Source: Brevundimonas intermedia (GTDB taxonomy: Bacteria > Pseudomonadota > Alphaproteobacteria > Caulobacterales > Caulobacteraceae). From it: a stretch of 64,000 bases of DNA. The notes beneath the pieces are model-generated. The model was not told where the DNA came from, did not search any database, and saw only the letters and a list, made by a program, of their open reading frames with translations. The stretch spans positions 44,938 through 108,937 of the forward strand of contig NZ_BSFD01000005.1 in NCBI RefSeq assembly GCF_027922165.1, written 5' to 3'. Below are positions 25,950 through 34,624 of the stretch, piece by piece. Position 1 is the first letter of the stretch. Each line of letters opens with the position of its first letter. The translations under genes were made by a program, and so were the position numbers.

Positions 25950-26480
25950 TTAGGCGGCTTCGGCGGTCGGGATCGGCTTCTTGGCGCTGAGCGACTTGGC
26001 CAGCAGCTCGACAGCCGCGTCCTTATCGATCTTGTTGGCGGCGGCGACTTCGCGCGCCATCCGGTCCAGGGCCGATTCATAAAGCTGGCGCTCCGAATAG
26101 GACTGTTCCGGCTGGGTGTCGGCGCGGTGCAGGTCGCGGACCACTTCGGCGATGGAGATCAGGTCGCCCGAGTTGATCTTGGCTTCGTACTCCTGCGCGC
26201 GACGCGACCACATGGTGCGCTTGATGCGGGCGCGACCCTTCAGGGTGGTCAGGGCCTTGGTCACGACGTCGTCAGCGGCCAGCGAACGCAGGCCGGCCGT
26301 CGCGGCCTTCTTGGTCGGAACGCGCAGGGTCATCTTCTCGTGGTCGAAGGTCACGACATAGACTTCCAGCGACATGCCCGCGACTTCCTGAGTCTCGACC
26401 GCCGCGACCTTGCCGACGCCATGCGCCGGATAGACGACCGCGTCGCCAACCTTGAACTCCAGACCAGTCTTGCTCGTCAT
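25950..26480 (-). CDS. carD: CarD family transcriptional regulator (CdnL)
   Basis: This 176-residue protein binds RNA polymerase and stabilises open complexes at rRNA and housekeeping promoters; in Caulobacter the homologue is called CdnL. The N-terminal Tudor-like RNAP-interaction domain reads FKVGDAVVYPAHGVGKV. The C-terminal helical DNA-binding domain includes RIKRTMWSRRAQEYEAKINSGD and the conserved tryptophan. A terminator follows. It lies downstream of fdxA with a 325-nt gap, so it probably has its own promoter. Confidence 0.95.
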   Translation of the reverse strand: MTSKTGLEFKVGDAVVYPAHGVGKVAAVETQEVAGMSLEVYVVTFDHEKMTLRVPTKKAATAGLRSLAADDVVTKALTTLKGRARIKRTMWSRRAQEYEAKINSGDLISIAEVVRDLHRADTQPEQSYSERQLYESALDRMAREVAAANKIDKDAAVELLAKSLSAKKPIPTAEAA

Positions 26481-26805
26481 ATTCGTCCTTTCCCGGTTCA
26501 GGGCCGGGCGAAGCGAAGGCGCGATCGACGCAAACAGGACCTCAACCGTCGGTGGGAGCCGTCGGGGGGGTCATGCTGGGCGTCAAATGCGGAAACGGAT
26601 CACCAAACCTCTGGCCGATCCCGTCTATGGGCGGGATTCTGTCGCAAACACGGGCGGCGCGAAGTTTTCGCGGACCGCCCGATCCAATGAAACAGACCCT
26701 ATCACAAAATGACGGGTTTTCAAAACGTCCACAGGCCCGACGAGGATTTACGACAGTTTGACCTTGGCTGCGCGACCGGGATCGGCGCTGAAAACGGTCG
26801 CCGGC
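26481..26805. other. Intergenic region upstream of carD
   Basis: This 325-nt stretch lies between the carD start and the fdxA stop. It must contain the carD promoter and leader. I see a short inverted pair in CCCGGTTCAGGGCCGGG near 26490-26510 and GATCCCGTCTATGGGCGGGATT near 26617-26639, but no clear promoter consensus and no coding frame. Confidence 0.5.
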
Positions 26806-27147
26806 TCAGGAGCCCTTGCCGGGCTTTGGGCTGAAGTATTTCTCGTATTTGCCGGTCTCGCGCTCATACTGTTCGCGGTCGGCCGGAGGCGTGCCCTTGA
26901 CGGTGATGTTGGGCCAGACCTTGGCGTATTCGGCGTTGACCTGCAGCCACTTCCCGTCCGGCTCGTCCTCGGTGTCAGGGACGATGGCGTCGACGGGACA
27001 TTCCGGCTCGCAGACGCCGCAGTCGATGCACTCGTCCGGGGCGATGACCAGGAAGTTCTCGCCCTCGTAGAAGCAGTCCACCGGACACACTTCCACGCAG
27101 TCCATGAACTTACATTTCACGCAGGCGTCGGTGACGATGTAGGTCAT
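26806..27147 (-). CDS. fdxA: 7Fe ferredoxin FdxA
   Basis: This 113-residue ferredoxin carries one [3Fe-4S] and one [4Fe-4S] cluster. The cysteine pattern is visible as [18 protein letters not shown] and then [15 protein letters not shown]. The C-terminal extension (about 60-113, [19 protein letters not shown]) is usual for alphaproteobacterial FdxA. The ATG at 27147 gives the standard [13 protein letters not shown]-terminus. The helicase-S4-fdxA-carD order is a known conserved cluster in Alphaproteobacteria, here interrupted by yceI. Confidence 0.95.
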   Translation of the reverse strand: MTYIVTDACVKCKFMDCVEVCPVDCFYEGENFLVIAPDECIDCGVCEPECPVDAIVPDTEDEPDGKWLQVNAEYAKVWPNITVKGTPPADREQYERETGKYEKYFSPKPGKGS

Positions 27148-27336
27148 TGGGCGGCGAAAAGGATCAGGACTGTGGGTGAGAGGCTGCGACATGGCGGCCG
27201 TGCAACCAACTGTCAACAGCGGGGCTTAAGGCGAGAGACGTTCGCAGGCGTGCTGGCGCGCCTTGACAACAGTCAGGCCAAATCGCAACTGTACTGATTG
27301 CTTATATCGATCCCCCTTCTCAACCGGAACATACCC

Positions 27337-27963
27337 ATGCGCACTCCCTTCATGAAATACGCCCTCGCCGGCGCCCTGGCCGTCAGCCTCGCCGCAGGCG
27401 GCGCCGTTGTGGCCCAGGCCGCCCTGACCAAGAACCCGGCCGAGGTCACCGCCGGGAACTACGATCTGGAGTCCAGCCATGGCAAGATCACCTGGTCGGT
27501 CAACCACTTCGGCCTCTCGACCTACACGGGTCAGTTCGTGAACGTGAAGGCCGAGTTGAAGCTGGACCCGGCCAATCCGTCCGCCTCGACCCTGACCGCC
27601 ACCATCCCCTTGACGGATGTCGCGCCGAACGATGACCGGTTGAAAGCCCACCTTCAGACCGCCGACTTCTTCGACACCGCCAACCATCCGACCGCAACCT
27701 TCGTCTCGCGCTCGGTAACGGTCGATGCGGACGACGCCAACGAGGCGACCGTCGTGGGCGATTTGACCCTGCGCGGCGTGACCAAGCCCGTGACCATCGA
27801 GGTCGAGTTCAACGGCGCCGGCACGGTCATGGGTGCTTACAAGGCGGGCTTCGACGGAGAGGCCACCATCAAGCGTTCGGACTTCGGCATCAAATACGCC
27901 CTGCCGGCCGTTTCGGACGAGGTGAAGCTGCACATCGAAGGCGAGTTCGTCATTCAGAAATAA
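27337..27963 (+). CDS. YceI family periplasmic lipid-binding protein
   Basis: This 208-residue protein has a signal peptide (MKYALAGALAVSLAAGGAVVAQA). The YceI lipocalin-like barrel that follows shows YDLESSHGKITWSVNHFGLS, PLTDVAPNDDRLKAHLQTADFFD and LTLRGVTKPVTIEVEFNG. Members bind isoprenoid or fatty-acyl ligands. The start ATG 27337 is preferred; ATG 27352 is an alternative. It is divergent from fdxA and its last 14 nt overlap the 3' end of the converging S4-domain gene. Confidence 0.93.
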   Translation: MRTPFMKYALAGALAVSLAAGGAVVAQAALTKNPAEVTAGNYDLESSHGKITWSVNHFGLSTYTGQFVNVKAELKLDPANPSASTLTATIPLTDVAPNDDRLKAHLQTADFFDTANHPTATFVSRSVTVDADDANEATVVGDLTLRGVTKPVTIEVEFNGAGTVMGAYKAGFDGEATIKRSDFGIKYALPAVSDEVKLHIEGEFVIQK

Positions 27964-28234
27964 GGGCGTAAAGGGCGCGGGCCTCCCCAGCAGGCCCGCG
28001 CCGCTCGCCCAGGGCCTCGACGCGCAGTGTGGTGACCCGCCCGTTCTGGGCGAAGGTGAGCAGGTCGCCCGGATGAACGCAGCGGCTGGGCTTGTCCAGC
28101 CGCGCCTCACGCCCCTGATGGGTCAGGCGCACCGCGCCCCTCTCGACCAGATCGGCGGCCAGGCCCCGCGTCTTCACAAACCGGGCGCGCCACAGCCAGA
28201 CGTCGATACGGCAAGCCGCCTCTGTAGGGGACAT
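27950..28234 (-). CDS. S4-domain RNA-binding protein (Hsp15-like)
   Basis: This 94-residue protein consists of an S4 RNA-binding domain: CRIDVWLWRARFVKTRGLAA, then LVERGAVRLTHQGREA and CVHPGDLLTFAQNGRV. Related Hsp15 proteins recognise stalled 50S-nascent-chain complexes. It starts 4 nt after the stop of the preceding hypothetical gene, so it is in an operon with it and the helicase. Its 3' end overlaps the converging yceI gene by 14 nt. Confidence 0.9.
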   Translation of the reverse strand: MSPTEAACRIDVWLWRARFVKTRGLAADLVERGAVRLTHQGREARLDKPSRCVHPGDLLTFAQNGRVTTLRVEALGERRGPAGEARALYALISE

Positions 28235-28238
28235 CGGC

Positions 28239-28634
28239 TCAGGCTCCCGAGAGGGGGCGGAGTTCGCGGTTGAGTCCCAGGGCCGGCAAGGAGGCCAGTG
28301 CGGTTTCGAACCGCGTCAGGAAGGCGCTGCGATCAACGCTCAACGTGACGAAAATCTCGCCGGTGTCGAGGTCGCCTTGGCGGAAGTACAGGCGGCCGTC
28401 ACGATGCGCAGCGTCGAAGGTCCAGCCTTGATCGGCGTCTGAGAAGTCGTGGCGGCCGTCCCCCCTCAGCCAGGCTGTCAAAGGGATCAGGTCTGTCGCG
28501 CGATCCCACCAGTGGAAATCGATCCCGTCGGCTCTCCGCGCGGTATTGAACTCGAGGAACAGGCGGCGCTCGCTCTGAACGATACGGGGCGTCAGGTCAT
28601 CGGCGGCGCGCGCTTGTTTGGTCCAGTCAGTCAT
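28239..28634 (-). CDS. hypothetical protein between helicase and S4 gene
   Basis: This 131-residue soluble protein starts with an ATG that overlaps the helicase stop by 4 nt (ATGA) and ends 4 nt before the S4 gene, so it is translationally coupled in an operon. Visible segments are SERRLFLEFNTARRADGIDFHWWDRATDLIPL and GRLYFRQGDLDTGEIFVTLSVD when read as separate blocks. I do not recognise a family. Its operon context suggests a link to RNA metabolism, by association only. Confidence 0.7.
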   Translation of the reverse strand: MTDWTKQARAADDLTPRIVQSERRLFLEFNTARRADGIDFHWWDRATDLIPLTAWLRGDGRHDFSDADQGWTFDAAHRDGRLYFRQGDLDTGEIFVTLSVDRSAFLTRFETALASLPALGLNRELRPLSGA

Positions 28635-31141
28635 CTTTCGCCGGTCGTCGCCGTCTTTTTGCGCGTGCGACGACGCTTGGCCCGCGCCGGCGGCGGCGTC
28701 GTCAGGGCGGCGAGAGCCGCGAAGGGGGAGTCCTTAGGTGGTTTAGGCGCGACGCCGGGCTTGTCGGGTTGGCGGGCGCGCTCGGTCTTCAGGGCGGCGA
28801 TGACTTGTTTGGCCTGATCGGCGGTCCAACCCAGGTCGATCAGGGCGGCGTCGGACAGTCGGCCCCGGTCAATCGTATTGGCGACGCGCAGATCGGCCAT
28901 CTTCTCCAGGGTCTCGACCGGCGCCAGCCAGCGGCCGGCGACGCGCAGGCCGTGAGCCGAGAGCAGGCGGGGCGAGGGCGGTTCAGGCGGCGCGGGGATC
29001 AGATCGGGCGTCGCGGGAATCAGGGGGGCGTCCAGGAAGGCCTGGGCGAAATGGCGAGCGCGGGGCTTTTGCAAGCCGGGCAGCCAGACGGAATGGGCGC
29101 CGACGCGGATGGCGAAGCTTTTCAGGGTGCGCCGTTCGACCTGGCTGAGGGCGGCGAGGTCGCGTTCGACATCGCGGCGGTCGATCAGCCCCCCGGCCTC
29201 GATCAGGCGGAAGGCGATGCCGCGCGGCAGGCCCTTCAGGGCCCCTGACTCCACCGCCTGGCGCAAACGGCGAAGATCACGCAGGGCGCGGCCCGCCTCG
29301 AAGGCCAGCCAGGCCTCTATGCGGCGTTTGGCCCGCTCACGGGCAGGTGTCGGACCCAGTTCGCCCAGCAGCCGGACGGCGGGCGCGAAGGGGTCGGCCC
29401 CCGCAGGCGTGGCCTGGATCTGCGCGGTCAGGACGCCGCGCCACAGGACGGCTCCATCCGGCGTCACGGCGAAACCGTCGTCGGTCTCGGCGGCCAGCCG
29501 GCCCAGGCGGCGGTTGATCTCGGGGGTGACGGCGCGGACCGCCGCTTGGCGCAGGGTGCGGTCCTCCAAGGCCGAGGCGCCCTTCTCCATCTGGAACCGG
29601 ACGCCCTCCAACTGGCCCACCACCTGGCCCTCGACCGTCACCTCGCCGTCGTCGGCCACGCCCGCAAACGTGTCTTCTCGCACGTTCAGGGCCCGCATCA
29701 GGGCGGTGGTGCGGCGATCGACGAACCGGGCGGTCAGGCGCTCGTGCAGGACGTCGGACAGACGATCCTCCAGGGCGCGGGTCTTATCGCGCCACCCTTG
29801 CGCGTCATGGACCCAGTCGGGGCGGTTGGCGATGTAGGACAGGGTGCGGACGGCCGACAGACGCGCTGACAGCTGGTCGATCTGGCCGTCGTCGCGATCC
29901 ACGAAGGCGAAGCGCGGCGCCATCCAGTCGTCGGTCAGCCGTCCCCGTTTGCCGGTCAGGGCGTGGAAGACGTCCGTGGCCAGCCGGGCGTGTTCGTCCA
30001 GCGTGGTTTTCTGGAAGTCCGGCAGTTGGCAGGCCTCCCACAAACGCATCACTGCGCCGCGCGAACGGCCGATGCGGGCCACCTCCTCGTCCTTGATCAG
30101 GCGGCGCAGCAGGGTCTCGTCCAGGGCTTCGGCCGTCAGGCTCAGCCCGCTGCGCTGGGGGGTGACGGTCAGCGAGCGTAACAGGTCAGGCAGTGTGTCG
30201 AAGTCTAGTCGGGCGTTGCGCCATTCGGCGGCTTCGACCGGATCAAATCGGTGCTCGACCACCTGTTCGACCAGATCGTCGTCCAGATCCTCGGCCTCGG
30301 CCGTAACGCCGAAGGTGCCGTCGCGCAGGTGGCGTCCGGCGCGGCCGGCGATCTGGCCGATCTCATGGGCGTGCAGCCAGCGGGTGCGCCTGCCGTCGAA
30401 TTTCCGCAGGCCGGCGAAGGCGACATGGTCGACATCCATGTTCAGCCCCATGCCGATAGCGTCGGTGGCGACCAGGAAGTCGACCTCGCCCGACTGATAA
30501 AGGGCCACTTGTGCATTGCGGGTGCGGGGCGACAGACTGCCCATGACCACAGCCGCCCCGCCCCGTTGGCGCCGGATCAGTTCGGCGATGGCGTAGACCC
30601 GCTCGGTCGAGAAGGCGACGATGGCGCTGCGGCGGGGCAGGCGGGTCAGCTTCTTGGACCCGGCATAGGACAGGGTGGACAGCCGGTCGCGCGTCACGAT
30701 CTCGACGTCCGGGACCAGGCGGCGGATCAGGGGCTCCAACGTGCCGGCCCCCAGGAACATGGTCTCGAACCGCCCACGCGCGTGCAGCAGCCGCTGGGTG
30801 AAGACATGGCCGCGCTCGGGATCGGCGACCAGTTGGATCTCGTCTACGGCCAGGAATTCGACCGACCGCTCCAGCGGCATGGCCTCCACGGTGCAGACGA
30901 AATAATGCGGTCGCGGCGGTACGATCTTCTCTTCGCCCGTGATCAGCGCGACGGCCGCCGCGCCGCGCTGTCTGACGATCCGCTCGTAGATCTCGCGGGC
31001 CAGCAGACGCAGCGGCAGGCCGACCATGCCCGAGGCGTGACCCAGCATCCGCTCGACCGCCAGATGGGTCTTGCCGGTGTTGGTGGGCCCCAGCACCGCA
31101 GTGACGCGGGAAGGGGCGAGGCCTGCGGACCGGTCGCTCAT
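28631..31141 (-). CDS. SUV3-like DEAD/DEAH-box RNA helicase
   Basis: This 836-residue superfamily 2 helicase resembles mitochondrial SUV3. Motif I is LGPTNTGKTH near residue 20, motif II is the variant VDEIQLV near 98, and motif VI is QIAGRAGRHLRDGTFG. Between them SYAGSKKLTRLPRRSAIVAFS and VATDAIGMGLNMDVDHVAF form the second RecA-like domain. The C-terminal ends in a basic tail (RAKRRRTRKKTATTGER) that may contact RNA. In mitochondria SUV3 works with a 3' exonuclease. It is first in an operon with the hypothetical and S4 genes. Confidence 0.92.
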   Translation of the reverse strand: MSDRSAGLAPSRVTAVLGPTNTGKTHLAVERMLGHASGMVGLPLRLLAREIYERIVRQRGAAAVALITGEEKIVPPRPHYFVCTVEAMPLERSVEFLAVDEIQLVADPERGHVFTQRLLHARGRFETMFLGAGTLEPLIRRLVPDVEIVTRDRLSTLSYAGSKKLTRLPRRSAIVAFSTERVYAIAELIRRQRGGAAVVMGSLSPRTRNAQVALYQSGEVDFLVATDAIGMGLNMDVDHVAFAGLRKFDGRRTRWLHAHEIGQIAGRAGRHLRDGTFGVTAEAEDLDDDLVEQVVEHRFDPVEAAEWRNARLDFDTLPDLLRSLTVTPQRSGLSLTAEALDETLLRRLIKDEEVARIGRSRGAVMRLWEACQLPDFQKTTLDEHARLATDVFHALTGKRGRLTDDWMAPRFAFVDRDDGQIDQLSARLSAVRTLSYIANRPDWVHDAQGWRDKTRALEDRLSDVLHERLTARFVDRRTTALMRALNVREDTFAGVADDGEVTVEGQVVGQLEGVRFQMEKGASALEDRTLRQAAVRAVTPEINRRLGRLAAETDDGFAVTPDGAVLWRGVLTAQIQATPAGADPFAPAVRLLGELGPTPARERAKRRIEAWLAFEAGRALRDLRRLRQAVESGALKGLPRGIAFRLIEAGGLIDRRDVERDLAALSQVERRTLKSFAIRVGAHSVWLPGLQKPRARHFAQAFLDAPLIPATPDLIPAPPEPPSPRLLSAHGLRVAGRWLAPVETLEKMADLRVANTIDRGRLSDAALIDLGWTADQAKQVIAALKTERARQPDKPGVAPKPPKDSPFAALAALTTPPPARAKRRRTRKKTATTGER

Positions 31142-31199
31142 GACCTGCGTAAGGTGGCGACGATTTCCATACGGCTCAAGGGGCGCTTACGCCGAAGTT

Positions 31200-31811
31200 T
31201 CAGGCGTCTGCGACGCTGAGCCCCAGACGCACCAGCATGGACAGGCTCGTCGCCTGCATCTTCTGCATGACCTTAGCCCTGAAGATTTCGACCGTGCGAG
31301 GGCTGATGTCGAGAATCAGGGCGATCTCCTTGTTCGACTTGCCGTCGATCAGGGCGTCGAACACCTGGCGTTCGCGCGGGGTCAAGGTGGCCAGGCGAGC
31401 GGCGGTCTGTTCGCGCACCTCGCTTTCGACGCCGTGACGCTCCAGCACCGACAGACAGCCTCGCACCGCCTCAAGGATGCGGTTCGGATCAAACGGCTTC
31501 TCGATGAAATCGATCACCCCGGCCTTCATCAACTGGACCGCCAGGGGCACGTCGGCATGGCCGGTAATGACGATGATGGGCCAAGTTTCGCCTCTTAGAA
31601 CCCGAAGGCGTTGAATCAGCTCGGTCCCCTCCATCTGGGGCATCCGCAGGTCTGTGATGACGCAGGCGGACTTCTCGTCGGGCAGGGCCTCGAGGAAAAG
31701 TGCAGCGCTGGCGAAGCCTCTGGCGCGGATGCCCTCGCCCCTCAAAAGCAGCAGTAGAGAGTCCCGCATGGCTTGATCATCATCCACGACGAAGACGGAA
31801 TGGTCGGTCAT
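31200..31811 (-). CDS. fixJ: FixJ-like response regulator
   Basis: This 203-residue regulator has a receiver domain (about 1-120) with the acidic pair in VFVVDDDQAMRD, the phosphoacceptor aspartate in CVITDLRMPQMEG, the threonine in IIVITGHAD and the lysine in FIEKPFDPNRI. The LuxR-type helix-turn-helix follows, TPRERQVFDALIDGKSNKEIALI. It is coupled by a 4-nt ATGA overlap to the sensor kinase. I use the fixJ name for domain order and similarity; targets are unknown and no fixK is in view. Confidence 0.85.
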   Translation of the reverse strand: MTDHSVFVVDDDQAMRDSLLLLLRGEGIRARGFASAALFLEALPDEKSACVITDLRMPQMEGTELIQRLRVLRGETWPIIVITGHADVPLAVQLMKAGVIDFIEKPFDPNRILEAVRGCLSVLERHGVESEVREQTAARLATLTPRERQVFDALIDGKSNKEIALILDISPRTVEIFRAKVMQKMQATSLSMLVRLGLSVADA

Positions 31812-33250
31812 GCAGCTTCGAGCTCCGAGACGGGGGATAGGCAGAAGGAGAAGGCGGCGCCGCCCAGCGGGCTTCGGCCCACGGTCAGGACGGCGTCATG
31901 GCTTTCGACGATCGAGCGGGTGACGGACAGGCCTAGGCCCATGCCGCCGGCCTTTGTCGTCATCATCGGCTGGAAGATGCGGTCCATCTGGTCTTCGGCG
32001 ATGCCAGGTCCGTTGTCTTCAACTCGAATTTCATAACCTTGGTTCGCCAGACAGCGCCCTGTCACCGAAACGAGCCCTTCGCCGTGCCCACAAACGGCGT
32101 CCACAGCGTTGCGGACCAGGTTAGCGATCGCTTGTTGAAATTGGATTCGATCCGCCAAAACCCCGTCGCGGGTTTCGTGCACATCTATGCGGATGGCCAC
32201 ACCGGTGTCCTGCCGGATCAGATCGAACAAGGGACGCAGGTCCTCTATCATCGATGACACCCGCTCTTCTGTAAGTTGCGGGCCGCCGGTGGCGATCAGT
32301 TCGCGCATGCGGCGAATGATGTCCCCGGCGCGCAACAACTGGGTCTTCGCCAGATCCAGCGCGCGGCTGGCGCTGTCGCCGATCGGACCGGCGCGGGCGA
32401 TATCCGTCTGTCCTGCATGAAGATAGACGGTGGCGGCGGTAAGCGGCTGATTCAACTCGTGCGCCAGGGTGGCCGCCATTTCTCCCATTGAGTTCAACCG
32501 CCAACTTCTGCTGAGCTGGCCCATCAGTTCACGCATCCGGTCATTGACCGCCAGAGCCTGCCTCTGATCCGCGAGAGATAGGACGACACGCTCCGGATCG
32601 ACGCTGTGGGCCAACAGGCTGGCGTGGATGATCAGGGGAACGATTTCGCCGTCCGGCCGACGCGCCATCCAATAGCCTGCGGCGGGAGCCGTAAGAGCGT
32701 CGCCTTGCAACAAGGCGCTAAGCGTCCGTTCGCCGAAGTCCGGTGCAAAGATGCTGAAGTCGCGGTTCAGCGCGTTAGCCGGAGCGACGCCCAGAAGATC
32801 GGCTGCCGGGGCCGTGATGCGAAGAATACGGCCCTCGCCGTCCAGCGTCACCACGGGAACCGACGTCAATATGCTGTGCAACAGCGCCGTTCTGCTCGCC
32901 AGCCGGTGACAGACTTCGGCCATGACTGAAGCGATCAGGACGAACAGTATGGTGTTGGCGGTCGCTTCCGTCAGACTGAGGCGCGTCGTCATGATCAGAT
33001 CGGCGGCGACCGAAAGCACAATGGCGAGAAAGGTGGCGGGGCGGTTGCCTAGCAGAGCGGTCGCCATGACCGCGCCCAACAGCGGCATGTAGTGGACGTG
33101 TTCGATGTCCTGCAACGCGATTTTGACGACCGATGCTATCGATACGCAGACGCAAGCAAGAAAAACGCCGTTCCTCGAGGGTGTGACGGCAGGTTGCCAG
33201 CTTCGACCCCTTACAAAGTCAGTAAAGGCCTCTGCTATCTCCCGCATCAT
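31808..33250 (-). CDS. FixL-like membrane sensor histidine kinase
   Basis: This 480-residue kinase starts with a hydrophobic region of about four helices (about 27-110) resembling the DUF4118 membrane module. A PAS domain follows (about 118-230), then a kinase with H-box MAATLAHELNQPLTAA, N-box ANLVRNAVDAV and G-boxes VEDNGPGI and GMGLGLSVTRS. The kinase core is FixL-type. The PAS segment equivalent to the haem-ligating EHDGYL of FixL reads FGERTLSALL and has no histidine, so oxygen sensing through haem is not supported. Signal unknown. It is coupled to the FixJ-like regulator. Confidence 0.85.
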   Translation of the reverse strand: MMREIAEAFTDFVRGRSWQPAVTPSRNGVFLACVCVSIASVVKIALQDIEHVHYMPLLGAVMATALLGNRPATFLAIVLSVAADLIMTTRLSLTEATANTILFVLIASVMAEVCHRLASRTALLHSILTSVPVVTLDGEGRILRITAPAADLLGVAPANALNRDFSIFAPDFGERTLSALLQGDALTAPAAGYWMARRPDGEIVPLIIHASLLAHSVDPERVVLSLADQRQALAVNDRMRELMGQLSRSWRLNSMGEMAATLAHELNQPLTAATVYLHAGQTDIARAGPIGDSASRALDLAKTQLLRAGDIIRRMRELIATGGPQLTEERVSSMIEDLRPLFDLIRQDTGVAIRIDVHETRDGVLADRIQFQQAIANLVRNAVDAVCGHGEGLVSVTGRCLANQGYEIRVEDNGPGIAEDQMDRIFQPMMTTKAGGMGLGLSVTRSIVESHDAVLTVGRSPLGGAAFSFCLSPVSELEAA

Positions 33251-33586
33251 ATGGGATCTCGCTGCTGCGAAACCATCTCAACCGCACCATCGCCGCTTTT
33301 CTGACTTATTTTCTATACCGGCATCGGCTCCGCTGGAAAGCAGTATTGTCCTTGATGGTCGCGCTGCGGCGAATGATCGCCTCAGAAAGCACAGCCTGAG
33401 GCGGTGCCTGCCCCAACCCTTCGTACGCGTTCATACTTAACCTCCGGTTCAGGTTTCGTAGGGGTCGGCTCCACATTGTCGGTTCATGGAATGCTGGTTT
33501 CTGACGGGGCGTGCGAGCAAGTGCTCGGACGCAGGCCGGCCTTCTGGGGCTTCATTCTTGTGTTCAGGGATCAAGGGAGGGTTGGC
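33251..33586. other. Intergenic region, fixL / sensor-only MCP
   Basis: This 336-nt divergent region contains the promoters for both sides. On the plus strand CCGGTTCAGGTTTCGTA (33444-33460) lies 127 nt before the GTG start of the MCP paralogue and is nearly repeated at 34411-34427 before the full-length MCP. No coding frame is convincing. Confidence 0.55.
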
Positions 33587-34288
33587 GTGAAGTTGATCGG
33601 AAATCTGACGGCGGGCCGCCAATTGACGCTGGCTTGGGCGCTGACGCTCGGTGCGCTGGTTGTCATGGGAGTCTTGATGGTCACCAATCTGTTGGCCCTG
33701 AAGAGCGCCAGCGATGCGCTGGCGCGCGAGGAACGGTTGAACAGTGCGCTTGCGGAGGCGGAATTCCGCCTGGCCCGGCAGGAAAATTCCTATCGCGGCT
33801 ACCTGCTGTCGGCGGAGACCTATTATATCGCTCGGCTGGAGAACCACCGCGCCGAATTCAAGAAATCTCTTGAGGAAGTGCGCCTCGACATGCCGCAACA
33901 GCACCAGGCTACGATTGACCAAGCCTTGCAAGCGGCCGACGGCTGGCATCGGGATGTCGCTTTGGCGGGCCAGGCGCTGGTGGCGCAGGGTCGCATGGCA
34001 GAAGCTGAACAGTTGGTCGGGCAAGTCGGGGTGTCGGACCGGTACGTCGAGCCGGTCGAAGGGGCGATCAACACCCTGAAGGAGGTCAACGCAGTGGCGC
34101 TGGAAGCCTCGCGTCATGCGCAGGGTGCGGCGTCGCGCAACGCCGTCATCACCGTGACCGGGGGTCTTGCCAGCGCGATCCTCATGGCCTTGCTGATGGG
34201 GCTTGCGATGAGCCGCGCCCTGGCGAGATCGACGTTCGGCATGGTCGGTCTCATGCAAAAGCTCAGGGCCACCGAGGCGACCACCTAG
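33587..34288 (+). CDS. sensor-only MCP paralogue (truncated chemoreceptor)
   Basis: This 233-residue protein starts at GTG 33587, preceded by GGGAGGG. It has TM1 (about 16-38), a helical periplasmic domain and TM2 (about 184-206), then stops at LMQKLRATEATT, exactly where the HAMP domain begins in the next gene. It is clearly a paralogue of the sensor half of the MCP at 34625: compare AEFRLARQENSYRGYLLS with AEFRLSKQENAYRGYLLS. The signalling domain is absent and the following 336 nt do not restore it. It may be a decaying tandem duplicate, or a functional partner that dimerises with the full receptor. The reading frame is intact, which leaves function open. Confidence 0.75.
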   Translation: MKLIGNLTAGRQLTLAWALTLGALVVMGVLMVTNLLALKSASDALAREERLNSALAEAEFRLARQENSYRGYLLSAETYYIARLENHRAEFKKSLEEVRLDMPQQHQATIDQALQAADGWHRDVALAGQALVAQGRMAEAEQLVGQVGVSDRYVEPVEGAINTLKEVNAVALEASRHAQGAASRNAVITVTGGLASAILMALLMGLAMSRALARSTFGMVGLMQKLRATEATT

Positions 34289-34624
34289 GCTGAAGTCACC
34301 GATGGTCGGCAGTGCTGTCGCCGTTTCAGCGCTGAGCAAAACGGCCGCATCCTACTGAACCACCTCATGTTCCAGCGCGCTTGGAGGGTCTACGCATTCC
34401 TACCTAAGCCCCGGTTCAGAATTCGTATTAATCATCCTTCCATTGTTGTTGGGCAGATGCCGGTTGTTGTTGGCGCCTAGCGTTTTCCTGGCTCGTGCCC
34501 CGTCCTGGGTCGTGGGGTCGAGGCAAGGGCCAGGGGCGGGAAAGGACGGCGGAGCCTTCGAAAAGGGGCTCGGTCTGTCAGTGCTGATTGGTTCTGGTCT
34601 GTAAGAAGGCCCTGGGAGAGTAAG
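34289..34624. other. Intergenic region between the two MCP paralogues
   Basis: This 336-nt stretch has no coding frame. It contains CCGGTTCAGAATTCGTA (34411-34427), matching 15 of 17 positions with 33444-33460, so the promoter region appears to have been duplicated along with the gene. TTGTTGTTGG occurs twice nearby (about 34444 and 34463). Confidence 0.55.
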
